Shown here in pieces: positions 46,265-59,817 of a DNA stretch of 64,000 nt. The DNA is taken from contig NZ_BCTO01000043.1 of assembly GCF_001571325.1 (NCBI RefSeq), positions 35,153 to 99,152 of the forward strand, written 5' to 3'. The notes beneath the pieces are model-generated. The model was not told the DNA's origin, made no database searches, and saw only the letters and a list, made by a program, of their open reading frames with translations. How positions within the stretch are numbered: the stretch's first letter is position 1; each line of letters opens with the position of its first letter. Made by a program: the position numbers and the translations under genes. The stretch is from Delftia tsuruhatensis NBRC 16741 (GTDB taxonomy: Bacteria; Pseudomonadota; Gammaproteobacteria; Burkholderiales; Burkholderiaceae_C).

Positions 46265-47449
46265 ATGAAGTTCAATCGCAAATGGGCCATGGTCGCCGTC
46301 GCAGGCGCATGCATGGTCGCAGGCCTGGTGTGGTGGAAGGCCAGTGCCAAGCCCTCCACCCAATTCGCAACCGCACCCGTCACCGTCGGCGACCTGGAGC
46401 AGACCGTGCTAGCCGTGGGCCGGCTGCACCCCAAGGAACTGGTGGCCGTGGGCGCCCAGGTCTCGGGCCAGGTCAGGCGCCTGCACGTGGAGCTGGGCCA
46501 GAAGGTCAAGGCCGGCGACCTGATCGCCGAAGTCGATGCCCAGCCGCAGCGCATCAAGCTGCGCAATGCCGAGGCATCCGTCACCGCCTTGCAGGCCCAG
46601 TTGGCCGCGCGGCGCGCGGCCCTCGTCCAGGCCCGGCTGACCTTCCAGCGCCAGCAGGAGCTGCTGCAGGCCGACGCCACCTCGCGCGCCGACCATGAAG
46701 CCGCCAAGGCTGCGCTGGACACCGCGCTGGCCGATGTCGGCGCCCTTCAGGCACAGATCGAGCAGGCACGCACCCAGGTGGAGACCGAGCGCATCAACCT
46801 GGGCTACACCCGCATCGTCGCGCCCATGGACGGCGTGATCGTGGCCGTGGTCACCAAGCAGGGCCAGACCCTGAACTCCTTCCAGACCACGCCCACCATC
46901 GTCATGCTGGCCAAGCTCGACGTGATGACCGTGCGCGCCGAGATTGCCGAGGCCGACGTGGACAAGATCCAGCTGGGCCAGACGGTCTGGTTCACCACGC
47001 TGGGCAGCGGCCGCCAGCGCCACACCGCCACGATCGAGCGCATAGAGCCTGCGCCCGCCTCCATCGCCACGGACGCCACCGCTGGCGCAGCGACCGCCAC
47101 CGGCGCCCAGGCCGCCAAGGCCATCTACTACAACGCCCAGTTCGACGTGCCCAACCCGGAAGGCAAGCTGCGCCCCTCCATGACCGCCCAGGTCACCGTG
47201 CGCGTGGCCCAGGCCGACAAGGCCGTGCTCATGCCGGCCGCCGCGCTGGGCAGCCGCGATGCCGACGACAACTACAGCGTGCGCGTGCGCGATGCCCAGG
47301 GCCAGGTCACCGAGCGCAAGGTGCGCGTGGGCCTGCGCACCAACGCCCAGGCCCAGGTGCTGTCGGGGCTGGAGCCCGGCGAGCAGGTGGTGATCGGCGA
47401 GGCCAGCCCCGGCGGCAAGCCGGCCGGCAGCGACCCGATGGGAATGTAA
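46265..47449 (+). CDS. macA: MacA-like periplasmic adaptor (membrane fusion protein)
   Basis: 394 residues. An N-terminal membrane anchor (KWAMVAVAGACMVAGLVWW) is followed by a lipoyl-like half (GAQVSGQVRRLHVELGQKV) and a long alpha-hairpin (about 100-180). A second lipoyl half (TRIVAPMDGVIVAV), a beta-barrel and a membrane-proximal domain come next. It bridges the MacB transporter and an outer-membrane channel. GGGGAAGA precedes the ATG. The macB gene follows after two bases, and the outer-membrane factor after that, so the three form one operon for export of macrolides, peptides or other compounds; the substrate is not evident. Confidence 0.92.
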   Translation: MKFNRKWAMVAVAGACMVAGLVWWKASAKPSTQFATAPVTVGDLEQTVLAVGRLHPKELVAVGAQVSGQVRRLHVELGQKVKAGDLIAEVDAQPQRIKLRNAEASVTALQAQLAARRAALVQARLTFQRQQELLQADATSRADHEAAKAALDTALADVGALQAQIEQARTQVETERINLGYTRIVAPMDGVIVAVVTKQGQTLNSFQTTPTIVMLAKLDVMTVRAEIAEADVDKIQLGQTVWFTTLGSGRQRHTATIERIEPAPASIATDATAGAATATGAQAAKAIYYNAQFDVPNPEGKLRPSMTAQVTVRVAQADKAVLMPAAALGSRDADDNYSVRVRDAQGQVTERKVRVGLRTNAQAQVLSGLEPGEQVVIGEASPGGKPAGSDPMGM

Positions 47450-47451
47450 GC

Positions 47452-49398
47452 ATGGACCATGCATTGCTGCAGATGCAGGGCCTGCGCCGGGAGTTTCCTG
47501 CGGGCGACACCACGGTGGCGGTACTCAAGGACATCGACCTGACCATCGAGGCCGGCGAGATGGTGGCCATCGTGGGCGCCTCGGGCTCGGGCAAGTCCAC
47601 GCTGATGAACATCCTCGGCTGCCTGGACCATCCGACCTCGGGCAGCTACCGCATCGCGGGCCGCGAGACCAGCGAGCTGGGGCCCGACGCGCTGGCCGCG
47701 CTGCGGCGCGAGCACTTCGGCTTCATCTTCCAGCGCTACCACCTGCTGCCCGACCTCACGGCCCAGGGCAATGTGGAGCTGCCCGCCGTCTACGCGGCCA
47801 CACCGGCCGGCGAGCGGCATGCGCGCTCGGCCGCCCTGCTCGAACGCCTGGGCCTGGCCGACCGCATGCAGCACCGGCCGGGCCAGCTGTCGGGCGGGCA
47901 GCAGCAGCGCGTGTCCATTGCGCGTGCGCTGATGAACGGCGGCGCCGTCATCCTGGCCGACGAGCCCACGGGCGCGCTGGACAAGGCCAGCGGCGAGCAG
48001 GTCATGCGCATCCTGCAGGAGCTGCATGCCGACGGCCACACCATCATCCTGGTCACGCACGACATGGCCGTCGCCGCCCACGCCACGCGCGTGATCGAGA
48101 TCAGCGACGGCGCCATCATTGCCGACCGGCGCAGCACCCCGCACGAAGCCAGGCCGCCCGTGGAGCCGGCATCCGGCGCGCGCCGGGCCTCCTGGCGCGG
48201 ACTGTCGGACCGCTTTGGCGAAGCCCTGCGCATGGCCCTGCGCGCCATGAACGCCCACCGCCTGCGCACCTTCCTGACCATGCTGGGCATCATCATCGGC
48301 ATCTCGGCCGTGGTCTCGGTGGTGGCGCTGGGGCGCGGTGCGCAGCAGCAGGTGATGAACCAGATCAGCGAGCTGGGCACGAACACGCTGGACATCTTCC
48401 CCGGCAAGGACTTCGGCGACACGCGCGCGGCCGCCATCGAGACCCTGGTCGCCGCCGACGCCCAGGCCCTGGCCGAGCAGCCCTACGTGGACAGCGCCAC
48501 GCCCAATGTGTCGGTCGGCGTCACGGCGCTGTACCGCGAGAACGCGGCCACGGCCCAGGTGACGGGCGTGGGCTTCGAGCACTTTCGCGTGCGCGGCCTG
48601 CGCCTGGCATCGGGCCGCTTCTTCGACCAGCGCGACGTGGACCTGCACGCCCAGGTGGCGGTGATCGACCAGAAGACCGCCACCGCCCTGTTCCCCACCA
48701 ACCCCAGCCCGCTGGGCGAGGTCGTGCTGCTGGGCCAGATGCCCGTGGAAATCGTCGGCGTGCTCCGGCCTGCGCAAAACAGCTTCGGCGGCTCCACGCC
48801 CACCTTCTTCGTGCCCTACACCGCAGCCGCCACGCGCCTGGTCGGCAAGTACCACCTGGACAGCATCACGCTGCGCATCAAGGACGCGGTGCCGGCCGAG
48901 ATCGCGCAAAAGGCCGCCACCAGCCTGCTGACCGAGCGCCATGGCACCAAGGACTTCTTCATCTGGAACTCCGACCAGATCCGCCAGGCCATCACGCGCA
49001 CCAGCACCACGCTGACGCTGCTGGTCTCGGCCATCGCCATGATTGCGCTGCTGGTGGGCGGCATCGGCGTGATGAACATCATGCTGGTGTCGGTGACCGA
49101 GCGCACGCGCGAGATCGGCGTGCGCATGGCCATCGGCGCGCGCCAGTCGGACATCCTTCAGCAGTTCCTGATCGAGGCCGTGCTGGTCTGCATCGTGGGC
49201 GGCATCCTGGGTGTCTCTCTGGCGCTGAGCCTGGGCCTGGCAGTGAGCCTGTCGGGCTCCAGCTTCCAGCTCTCGTTCTCGGCCGCCTCCATCGTGCTGG
49301 CCGTGGCCTGCTCCTCCCTCATCGGGATCGGCTTCGGCTTCCTGCCGGCGCGCAGTGCTGCGCGCCTCGACCCCGTACAGGCTCTATCGAGAGATTGA
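47452..49398 (+). CDS. macB: MacB-like ABC exporter
   Basis: 648 residues: an N-terminal ATPase domain fused to a four-helix FtsX-type membrane domain with a large periplasmic insert. Walker A is GASGSGKST near residue 42, the signature is LSGGQQQR, and Walker B/D-loop is ILADEPTGALD. The membrane part starts at about 265 (RTFLTMLGIIIGISAVVSV) and the last three helices follow NIMLVSVTERTREIGVRMA. Length equals E. coli MacB (648). It works with the adaptor upstream and the outer-membrane factor immediately downstream (one base between stop and next ATG). Confidence 0.94.
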   Translation: MDHALLQMQGLRREFPAGDTTVAVLKDIDLTIEAGEMVAIVGASGSGKSTLMNILGCLDHPTSGSYRIAGRETSELGPDALAALRREHFGFIFQRYHLLPDLTAQGNVELPAVYAATPAGERHARSAALLERLGLADRMQHRPGQLSGGQQQRVSIARALMNGGAVILADEPTGALDKASGEQVMRILQELHADGHTIILVTHDMAVAAHATRVIEISDGAIIADRRSTPHEARPPVEPASGARRASWRGLSDRFGEALRMALRAMNAHRLRTFLTMLGIIIGISAVVSVVALGRGAQQQVMNQISELGTNTLDIFPGKDFGDTRAAAIETLVAADAQALAEQPYVDSATPNVSVGVTALYRENAATAQVTGVGFEHFRVRGLRLASGRFFDQRDVDLHAQVAVIDQKTATALFPTNPSPLGEVVLLGQMPVEIVGVLRPAQNSFGGSTPTFFVPYTAAATRLVGKYHLDSITLRIKDAVPAEIAQKAATSLLTERHGTKDFFIWNSDQIRQAITRTSTTLTLLVSAIAMIALLVGGIGVMNIMLVSVTERTREIGVRMAIGARQSDILQQFLIEAVLVCIVGGILGVSLALSLGLAVSLSGSSFQLSFSAASIVLAVACSSLIGIGFGFLPARSAARLDPVQALSRD

Positions 49399-49399
49399 C

Positions 49400-50773
49400 A
49401 TGCATATGCTGAAGACCGGCGTGCTGGCATGCGCAGTGGCCCTGGCCGGCTGCGGCGCCATCACGCGCACAACCTACGAGGCGCCGCAGGTGGCGCTGCC
49501 CGCACAGTTCGAGCATGCGCAGCCCTCGGCGGCCGCGCCTTCGCCCGAGGCATGGTGGCGCGCCTTCGGCGATCCGCGCCTGGATGCATGGATCGACATG
49601 GCCCTTGCGCGCAACCCCGACCTGGCAACGGCAGGCATCCGCGTGCGCCGCGCCGCGCTGCAGGCGCAGCTGGCGGGCCGCGCCCTGCTGCCGCAACCCG
49701 GCGGCACGCTCAGCACCGGGGCCAGCCGGCCGCTGTCCGGCAACCCGCGCAGCACGCTGGAGACGTCCAGCGCCACGTTGAGCGTGGGCTGGGAGCTGGA
49801 CCTGTTCGACCGCCTGGGTGCCCAGCGCGATGCGGCCGTCTTCGAGGCCCAGGCCAGCGAGCAGGACAGGCAGGCCGTGGCCCTGTCCCTGGCGGCCACC
49901 ACCGCCAGCCTGTACTGGCAACTGGCCCTAGCCAACGAGCGCCTGGAATTTGCGCGGCAAAGCCTGGAGTACACACGCCGCACCGGCGAGCTGGTGGAGG
50001 CGCAGTACCGCAGCGGCGCCGTATCCAGCCTGGAACGGCGCGAGGCCCGGCAGGCGCTGGCCGAGCAGCAGGCGCTGCTCAGCCAGTACACGCAGGCCCG
50101 CGCCGAACTGCGGCAGGCGCTCAACGAGCTGCTCCTGGGCGCCGAGGCACCCGGTGGCGAGCCGCAGGCCCTGCCCACGGGCGCGCTGCCTGCCATTGCC
50201 GCAGGACTGCCCGCCGAACTGCTGGGCCGCCGCCCCGACCTGCGCGCCGCCGAACTGCGGCTGCGCGCCTCCCTGGCCAGCAGCGATGCGGCCGCCGCGC
50301 GCTACTACCCCACGCTGTCGCTGACCGGCAACCTGGGGGGCTCCAGCAACTCGCTGCTCGACCTGCTGGCCAACCCCGTGGCGGCCCTGGGCGCCAGCAT
50401 GACCCTGCCCTTTCTGAACGTGGGCGAGATGCGGCTGAACACCGCCATTGCGCGCAACCAGCATGAAGAGGCCGTGGTCAACTTCCGCAAGTCGCTGTAC
50501 GCCGCGCTGGCGGAAACGGAAAAAGCCCTGTCCGCCCGCACCGAGCTGGCCAGCCAGGAGCAGGCACAGCAGCGCGTCATGCAGGAATCGGCAGAAATCA
50601 CCCGCCTGTACGAGGCACGCTACCGCGCAGGCCAGGTACCCCTGCGCACCTGGCTGGATGCGCAGGAGCGCAGCCGCAACGCACAGCTGGCCCTGTCGGC
50701 CCTGCACCTGGCGCAACTGCAAAACCAGGTGACGATCAACAAAGTGCTGGGCGGCGGATGGCAAGCCCCTTGA
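49400..50773 (+). CDS. NodT-family outer-membrane efflux lipoprotein
   Basis: 457 residues. The signal peptide has a lipobox (ALAGC, Cys18). Two outer-membrane-efflux repeats follow, with the typical PEAWWRAFGDPRLDAWI near residue 50, FDRLGAQRDAA, and GRRPDLRAAE beginning the second repeat. It forms the trimeric outer-membrane tunnel for the MacA/MacB pair encoded directly upstream; E. coli MacAB uses TolC instead, so this operon carries its own channel. The ATG beginning MHMLKTG lies one base after the macB stop, with GAGAG upstream. Confidence 0.92.
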   Translation: MHMLKTGVLACAVALAGCGAITRTTYEAPQVALPAQFEHAQPSAAAPSPEAWWRAFGDPRLDAWIDMALARNPDLATAGIRVRRAALQAQLAGRALLPQPGGTLSTGASRPLSGNPRSTLETSSATLSVGWELDLFDRLGAQRDAAVFEAQASEQDRQAVALSLAATTASLYWQLALANERLEFARQSLEYTRRTGELVEAQYRSGAVSSLERREARQALAEQQALLSQYTQARAELRQALNELLLGAEAPGGEPQALPTGALPAIAAGLPAELLGRRPDLRAAELRLRASLASSDAAAARYYPTLSLTGNLGGSSNSLLDLLANPVAALGASMTLPFLNVGEMRLNTAIARNQHEEAVVNFRKSLYAALAETEKALSARTELASQEQAQQRVMQESAEITRLYEARYRAGQVPLRTWLDAQERSRNAQLALSALHLAQLQNQVTINKVLGGGWQAP

Positions 50774-50812
50774 GCAAGGGCCGGCAACCTCCGCCAAAGT
50801 GCCCCGCCCCTG

Positions 50813-51868
50813 TCAGAACGAATGCGCCATGCCCAGGTACAGGCCGGTCTGGCTGCCGCCCGGCGCCGGGTTGTTGTTGGTGGTCTCCACCGAGAAGTTC
50901 GCATTGCCGCCATTGCGCACATTGCCCACGCTGGCGTACAGCAGCGTGCGCCTGGACAGCGCGTAGTCGGCACCCGCCATGAACAGGTTGGCGCTGCCGC
51001 CGCCGTTGTTGACCGTGGTGCGGTAGCCCGCCCCGATCAGCGTCAGCGGGCCTGACACCTTGTAGCGCGCGCCCATCCAGTACTGCCGCGCCTTGTTGGG
51101 CACGCCAGCCGCGCTGTCGGGCGCAGACAGCTGCTCATAGCCCGCGAACAGCTTGAGCGCGGACAGCGTCACCGTGCCGCCCAGCGTCAGGTTGCGGGAT
51201 GTGGTGTACAGATCGCTGAAGCGACCATTGGCATCGCGGGCCACATCGTAGATGGCGCGCAACTCGAACGTGGGCGCGGTATAGGACACCGACAGCGCAT
51301 CCTTGCGCAGCCGCGATGCGCCCTGCGGCTGCTCGCCCAGGCCGGTCAGCGCCAGCACGCGCAGGCCGCCCCAGCTGGGCGTTTCGTACGAGACCATGTT
51401 GTCATGCCCGCCCCAGTTGCGCCCCCGCACCAGCGTGGCCGAGCCGATGAACTGCTGGCCCGTGGGGTCCAGCGCCCAGTGCGCATCCGAGATCGACAGG
51501 TCCTTGCCCAGCTTCAGCGTGCCCCAGCCGCTGCGCAGGCCCACGAAGGTGCGGCGGTTGAAGAAACCTGCGCCGTTGAACCTGGCATCGTCGATGCTGA
51601 AGCCCGACTCCAGCGTGAACAGCGCATGCAGCCCTCCGCCCAGGTCCTCCTCCCCCTTGAAACCCAGCATGCTCGTGCCCCACTGGTTGCCCACGGCCCG
51701 CCACAGATTGCCAGAGCCCCCCGTGGCCGGGTCGTACACATTGTTCTGGTAGTCCACCCCCGCGACCACACGCCCATAGAGCGTGACCGAACTCTGGGCC
51801 TGGGCCGCCAGGGCCGTGCCCAGCACCAGCGCGGCCAGGCCAGCGCTGCGGATCATGCGTTTATTCAT
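50813..51868 (-). CDS. Gram-negative trimeric porin
   Basis: 351 residues of the betaproteobacterial Porin_4/OmpC-like type. The signal peptide ends AAQAQ, and the mature barrel starts SSVTLYGRVVAGVDY. Characteristic elements are LGFKGEEDLGGGL and FNRRTFVGLRSGWGTLKLGK. The C-terminal phenylalanine (GMAHSF) is needed for outer-membrane insertion by BamA. The ATG before NKRMIRSAG has GAGGAGAGGGAG upstream. The gene stands between the efflux operon (convergent) and the fucose operon (same strand) and is probably transcribed on its own. Confidence 0.93.
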   Translation of the reverse strand: MNKRMIRSAGLAALVLGTALAAQAQSSVTLYGRVVAGVDYQNNVYDPATGGSGNLWRAVGNQWGTSMLGFKGEEDLGGGLHALFTLESGFSIDDARFNGAGFFNRRTFVGLRSGWGTLKLGKDLSISDAHWALDPTGQQFIGSATLVRGRNWGGHDNMVSYETPSWGGLRVLALTGLGEQPQGASRLRKDALSVSYTAPTFELRAIYDVARDANGRFSDLYTTSRNLTLGGTVTLSALKLFAGYEQLSAPDSAAGVPNKARQYWMGARYKVSGPLTLIGAGYRTTVNNGGGSANLFMAGADYALSRRTLLYASVGNVRNGGNANFSVETTNNNPAPGGSQTGLYLGMAHSF

Positions 51869-52191
51869 CTCCCTCTCCTCCTTGACATTGCCGATTGGCG
51901 AAAATCCCCATGGCCGCAGCACGGCTGCCATGGGGAGCAGCTTGAAACCGGTCGCCAGCCCCTTTTCTTGTGCTTCTTGTTCTTGTGCTTCTTGCTATTG
52001 CGGGTGCATGCAGCCCCGTGGTTGCGATGCCCTGCAGGCTGCTTTCATGAATTCTCCGCAGGGATGGCGCCAGGCCTGAGCGATTCATGCGCAGACCTAT
52101 GCATTTGCGGCGCGGGCGCCCCGGTGTTTTCCCCTGGAAGGGGGTTGAGCGACGTTCGGGGATGGGGCATGGCCGACGGATGCTCAGTCGC
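51869..52191. other. Porin upstream region with a 15-bp tandem repeat
   Basis: No gene seen. At 51965-51994 the 15-mer TTCTTGTGCTTCTTG occurs twice in direct succession, about 100 bases upstream of the porin start. Such a repeat at a promoter could vary in copy number or bind a regulator. The end of the fucose operon transcript also falls in this stretch, but no clear terminator was recognised. Confidence 0.6.
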
Positions 52192-52539
52192 TCACTCCTG
52201 CGCAGAATCCTCCAGCCGAAAAATGCAGGCCATGGGCGTCCACTCGTCTCCAGGTGGTGTCCACGGCGTGGGGGCCTGAAAGGCCCACATCAGGTCTTCC
52301 CATTCGCACAACTTCGGATCGGTGGCGGAGGCAAGGGCCATGGCCCGGGCGTCATGCACTGCGTCATCGGTGTCCATGACCATCACCATGCGCGTGCCAA
52401 GGCGGTGGATTTCCATGCCGACCACGCCATGGCCGCGCAGATGCGCTTCCACCTCGGGCCAGATCCTGCGATGCAGGGCTTCATAGCGGGCGATCAGCGC
52501 CGGGTCATCCCTGAGGTCGAGTGCAAGGCATTGGCGCAT
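52192..52539 (-). CDS. L-fucose/L-rhamnose mutarotase family protein
   Basis: 115-residue RhaM/YiiL-like ferredoxin-fold mutarotase that interconverts the anomers of a 6-deoxy sugar. Typical pieces: ALDLRDDPALIARYEALHRRIWPEV with the conserved Tyr and His, GVVGMEIHRLGTRMVMVMDTD and CEWEDLMW. It is the last gene of the catabolic operon, 16 bp after the dehydrogenase gene, and would supply the right anomer to that enzyme. Confidence 0.88.
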   Translation of the reverse strand: MRQCLALDLRDDPALIARYEALHRRIWPEVEAHLRGHGVVGMEIHRLGTRMVMVMDTDDAVHDARAMALASATDPKLCEWEDLMWAFQAPTPWTPPGDEWTPMACIFRLEDSAQE

Positions 52540-52555
52540 GGTGTCTCCATGGTGG

Positions 52556-54260
<1,705 letters not shown>

Positions 54261-54263
54261 GGC

Positions 54264-55541
54264 TCAGGCCTGGAAGCGATACCTGGCCAGAGATTCCGGC
54301 TTCATCGTGATGGAAAAGCCGGGCGCACCGGGAGGCATGTAGGCCGCATTGCGCACCACGCAGGGATCCACGAAGTGCTCGTGCAGATGGTCCACGTACT
54401 CGATCACGCGCCCGTCACGCGTGCCGGACACGCAGACGAAATCGATCATGGACAGATGCTGCACATACTCGCAAAGGCCCACGCCCCCGGCATGCGGACA
54501 CACGGGCAGACCGTACTTTGCGGCCAGCAGGAGTACCAGCAGCACCTCGTTGACCCCTCCCAGCCGGCAGGCGTCGATCTGCACCACGTCGATGGCGCCA
54601 CGCAGGATGAACTGCTTGAAGAGAATGCGGTTCTGGCACATCTCTCCAGAGGCGACCTGGACCGGAGCAACGGCTTCGCGCACCGCGCGGTGGCCCTCCA
54701 CATCGTCAGGGCTGGTCGGCTCCTCGATGAACCAGGGCCTGGCAAAGGCCAACTCCCGCACCCAGCCGATGGCCTGCCCCACCTCCCAGGCCTGGTTGGC
54801 GTCGATCATCAGCTGGCGGTCCGGCCCCAGCACCTCGCGCGCGATGGACACGCGCCGGATATCGTCCTGCAGGCTGCGCCCCACCTTGAGCTTGACGTGG
54901 TTGAAGCCACCGGCCACCGCCTCGCGGCACAGGCGGCGCAGCTTGTCGTCGTCATAGCCCAGCCAGCCGGCCGAGGTCGTGTAGCAGGGATAGCCCTCGC
55001 GCTCCAGCACGCCGATGCGCTCGGCCTTGCGCGGCGACTGGCGATGCAGCAGCTCCAGCGCCTGGGCTTCGGTCAGGGCATCCGTCATGTAGCGGAAGTC
55101 CAGCGCGCGGACGAACTCCTCGGGCGTGAAATCGGCCACAAGACGCCACAGCGGCTTGCCCTCGGCCTTGGCCCACAGGTCCCACACGGCATTGACCACG
55201 GCGCCGGTGGCCAGGTGCATCGCCCCCTTGTCCGGGCCGATCCAGCGCAACTGGCTGTCGGAGGTGATGTGGCGCCAGAAGCGTCCCATGTCCTGGCGGA
55301 CCCAGTCGAGCTCCATGCCCTCCACCAGGTGGCGCATGGCCGCGATGGCGGCGCAGCAGACCTCGTTGCCGCGACCGATGGTGAAGGTCAGCCCGTGCCC
55401 CTCAAGGCCGGGCGTATCCGTCTCCAGGATCACATAGGCGGCGGAGTAGTCCGGGTCCGGGTTCATGGCGTCAGACCCATCCAGGTGACTGGAGGTCGGA
55501 AAGCGCACATCGAGCACGCGCAGGGACAGGATTCGCGTCAT
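54264..55541 (-). CDS. L-fuconate dehydratase
   Basis: 425-residue mandelate-racemase-type enolase-superfamily enzyme that dehydrates L-fuconate to 2-keto-3-deoxy-L-fuconate. The length and sequence match the FucD/ENOSF1 group. The N-terminal capping domain includes SSHLDGSDAMNPDPDYSAAY. Catalytic KxK is in NHVKLKVGRS, and metal ligands are Asp in MIDANQAWEVG, Glu in FIEEPTSPDD and Glu in VASGEMCQNR. The general-base His is in CPHAGGVGLCEYVQH. The start is the ATG of MTRILSLRVLD; upstream extension is not supported. Confidence 0.93.
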   Translation of the reverse strand: MTRILSLRVLDVRFPTSSHLDGSDAMNPDPDYSAAYVILETDTPGLEGHGLTFTIGRGNEVCCAAIAAMRHLVEGMELDWVRQDMGRFWRHITSDSQLRWIGPDKGAMHLATGAVVNAVWDLWAKAEGKPLWRLVADFTPEEFVRALDFRYMTDALTEAQALELLHRQSPRKAERIGVLEREGYPCYTTSAGWLGYDDDKLRRLCREAVAGGFNHVKLKVGRSLQDDIRRVSIAREVLGPDRQLMIDANQAWEVGQAIGWVRELAFARPWFIEEPTSPDDVEGHRAVREAVAPVQVASGEMCQNRILFKQFILRGAIDVVQIDACRLGGVNEVLLVLLLAAKYGLPVCPHAGGVGLCEYVQHLSMIDFVCVSGTRDGRVIEYVDHLHEHFVDPCVVRNAAYMPPGAPGFSITMKPESLARYRFQA

Positions 55542-55548
55542 GGTCTTC

Positions 55549-56439
55549 TCAGGCCTTGCCGGTTGTCGAGGGATTCGGTTGCACGCGGGCCGCCACCATG
55601 GTCTGGCGCTGCTCGCCCAGGCCGGCGATGCCCAGCCGCATGGCCTGCCCGGCACGCAGGTACATGGGCGGCTTCTGGCCCATGCCCACGCCCGGCGGCG
55701 TGCCGGTGGAGATCACATCGCCCGGTTGCAGGCTCATGAAGCGGCTCAGGTAGCTGACGAGAAAGGCCACGCCGAACACCATGGTGGCCGTGCTGCCGTC
55801 CTGCATGCGCCGGCCGTCCACATCCAGCCACATGCGCAGCGCCTGCGGATCGGGCACCTCGTCGGCCGTGACCAGCCAGGGCCCCAGCGGGCCGAAGCCG
55901 TCGCAGCCCTTGCCCTTGTCCCAGGTGCCGCCGCGCTCGAGCTGGTACTCGCGCTCGGAGATGTCGTTGACCACGCAATAGCCCGCCACGTGCCGCATGG
56001 CCCGGGCCTCGTCGATATGGCGCCCGCCCTGGCCTATGACCACGCCAAGCTCCACCTCCCAATCCGTCTTCACGGAGCCGGGCGGAATCTCGATGGCATC
56101 GTCCGGGCCGCAGATGGCACTGGTCCACTTGCCAAACACCACGGGCTCGGGCGGCACCTGCATGCCGGCCTCGGCCGCATGGTCCGAGTAGTTGAGGCCT
56201 ATGCACACGAACTTGCCCACCCGCCCCACGCAGGGGCCCAGGCGCAGCGTGTGCTGCGGCACGCCTTCCACCAGGGGCAGCTGCAAGGGGTCCAGGGCGG
56301 CCAGTTGCGCCAGGCTGTCCGGCAGCAGCACAGGGCCGGCAATGTCGTCCACCACGCCCGAGAGGTCGCGCACACGCCCTTGCGCATCGAGCAGGCCCGG
56401 TCTTTCATGGCCCCTGGGGCCGTATCGCAGCAATTTCAT
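55549..56439 (-). CDS. Fumarylacetoacetate-hydrolase family protein, probable 2,4-diketo-3-deoxy-L-fuconate hydrolase
   Basis: 296 residues of the FAH superfamily. Metal ligands are in WEVELGVVIG, and the fold markers are KFVCIGLNYSDHAAE, YCVVNDISEREYQ and GDVISTGTPPGVG. In the L-fucose route it would cleave 2,4-diketo-3-deoxy-L-fuconate to pyruvate and L-lactate. Such proteins are often labelled ureidoglycolate lyase by similarity; the operon argues for the diketo-acid role. It lies 7 bp upstream of the dehydratase gene and 18 bp after the second dehydrogenase. Confidence 0.88.
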   Translation of the reverse strand: MKLLRYGPRGHERPGLLDAQGRVRDLSGVVDDIAGPVLLPDSLAQLAALDPLQLPLVEGVPQHTLRLGPCVGRVGKFVCIGLNYSDHAAEAGMQVPPEPVVFGKWTSAICGPDDAIEIPPGSVKTDWEVELGVVIGQGGRHIDEARAMRHVAGYCVVNDISEREYQLERGGTWDKGKGCDGFGPLGPWLVTADEVPDPQALRMWLDVDGRRMQDGSTATMVFGVAFLVSYLSRFMSLQPGDVISTGTPPGVGMGQKPPMYLRAGQAMRLGIAGLGEQRQTMVAARVQPNPSTTGKA

Positions 56440-56457
56440 GGTGCGCTCCTGTGCAGT

Positions 56458-58266
<1,809 letters not shown>

Positions 58267-58277
<11 letters not shown>

Positions 58278-59817
58278 GCAGGCTCACTCCTTCCATGGAG
58301 GCAATCAGTTCACCGTCGTCCCAGCCTCTGGCGAGTTCGGCCACCACATGGCCATGCGACATCACCAGCACGCGGTCGCAGATGCGCAGGTCGTCCAGCT
58401 CGCTGCTCGCCAGCAGCACGGCCCGGCCCTGCCGTCGCTCCTCCTCCACCACGGCCAGCAATGCCTGCCGGGACTTCACATCCACACCCGCAGTGGGATC
58501 GATGAGCACCAGCACATCGGGCTCGCTGGCCAGGGCGCGCGCCATCACCACCTTCTGCTGGTTGCCGCCCGACAGGCCGGACACGGCCTGCTGCGGCCCG
58601 CTGGCCGCCACATCCAGTGCGCGCATGGCCGCCAGCGCCGCGGCTTGCCTGCGCGATGGCGCGATGAACCCGAACCGGCCCAGCCTGTCCATGATGGTCA
58701 TGGTTGCGTTCTCGGCAATGGACTGCCCCGGCACCAGGCCCTGGCGGTGCCTGTCCTGCGGCACGCAACCCACGCCGTGCGCCAGCGCGGCGCCCACATC
58801 GCCGGGCGGCAGCACGCGGCCCGACACCAGGATCCGGCCTGCCGTGGTGCGCCGCAGGCCCGCCACCGCCTCACCCACGGCCGTGCGCCCGCTGCTGGTG
58901 GAGCCTGTCAGCCCCACGGTCTCGCCACGCCGCACCTGCAGGCTGACAGCCCCGAAACCCTTGCCGCACACCTGCTGCAGCGCCAGCACCACGGGGGCAA
59001 CGCCCGCGCCCCCGCCTGCCGGGGGTGCGTGGGCGGCGCAAGGCGAGCCGGCCAGGCTGTCCCGCTCGCCGGTCATGGCCTCGACCAGCGCCTGCCGGGG
59101 CAACTGCGCCACCGGCGCCGTCACCACATGGCGCGCATCGCGCAGCACGGTGACCGTCTGGCAAATCTCATAGATCTCCTGCAAGTGGTGCGAGATGAAG
59201 AGAAACGTGACGCCGCCTTGCTGCAGGTCGTGCACGCGCCTGAGCAGCCGCCGCGTCTCGTCGTGGTCCAGCTGCGCCGTGGGTTCGTCCAGGATGATGA
59301 AGCGCGCGCCCAGCGACAGCGCCCGCGCGATCTCCACCAGTTGGCGGGCTTCCACCGTCAGATCCCGGGCCAGCGCATCCTCGTGCACATCGATCTGCCA
59401 GGCATCCAGCAAGGCCCTTGCCTCGCGCCGCAGCACGCGCCAGGAAATCCAGCCATGGCGCAGCGGCTGCCGGTTGATGAACAGGTTCTCGGCGACAGAC
59501 AGCTCGCCGATGATGGTCGAATGCTGGTAGACACAGGCCACATGCTGACGCCAGGCCATGCGGTCGGCCACCGCAGGCGCGGGCTGGCCGTTGAAGAGGA
59601 TGCTTCCCGTGCCGGGCTGGTGCAGGCCGGTCAGCAGGGCGACCAAGGTGGACTTGCCTGCGCCGTTGCGGCCAGCCAGTGCATGCGACTCGCCCGGCAT
59701 GACCGCCAGGCTCACATCGTGCAAGGCCGTCGTGGAGCCGAAACGCAAGCCGAGCCCACGCGCCTCCATCACCGGCGTGCCCGGTCTGTCAGCCATGAAT
59801 CCGGGGGGCATCGTCAT
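58267..59817 (-). CDS. Sugar ABC transporter ATPase (RbsA/MglA-like, two domains)
   Basis: 516-residue tandem ATPase. The first domain has Walker A GRNGAGKST and Walker B RFIILDEPTAQLDHDE. The second has a degenerate Walker A (GSTSSGRTA), as is normal for this family, the signature LSGGNQQKVVMARAL and PTAGVDVKS. The start is the ATG overlapping the binding-protein stop (ATGA); the frame is open further upstream, but that part lies inside the binding-protein gene. Confidence 0.92.
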
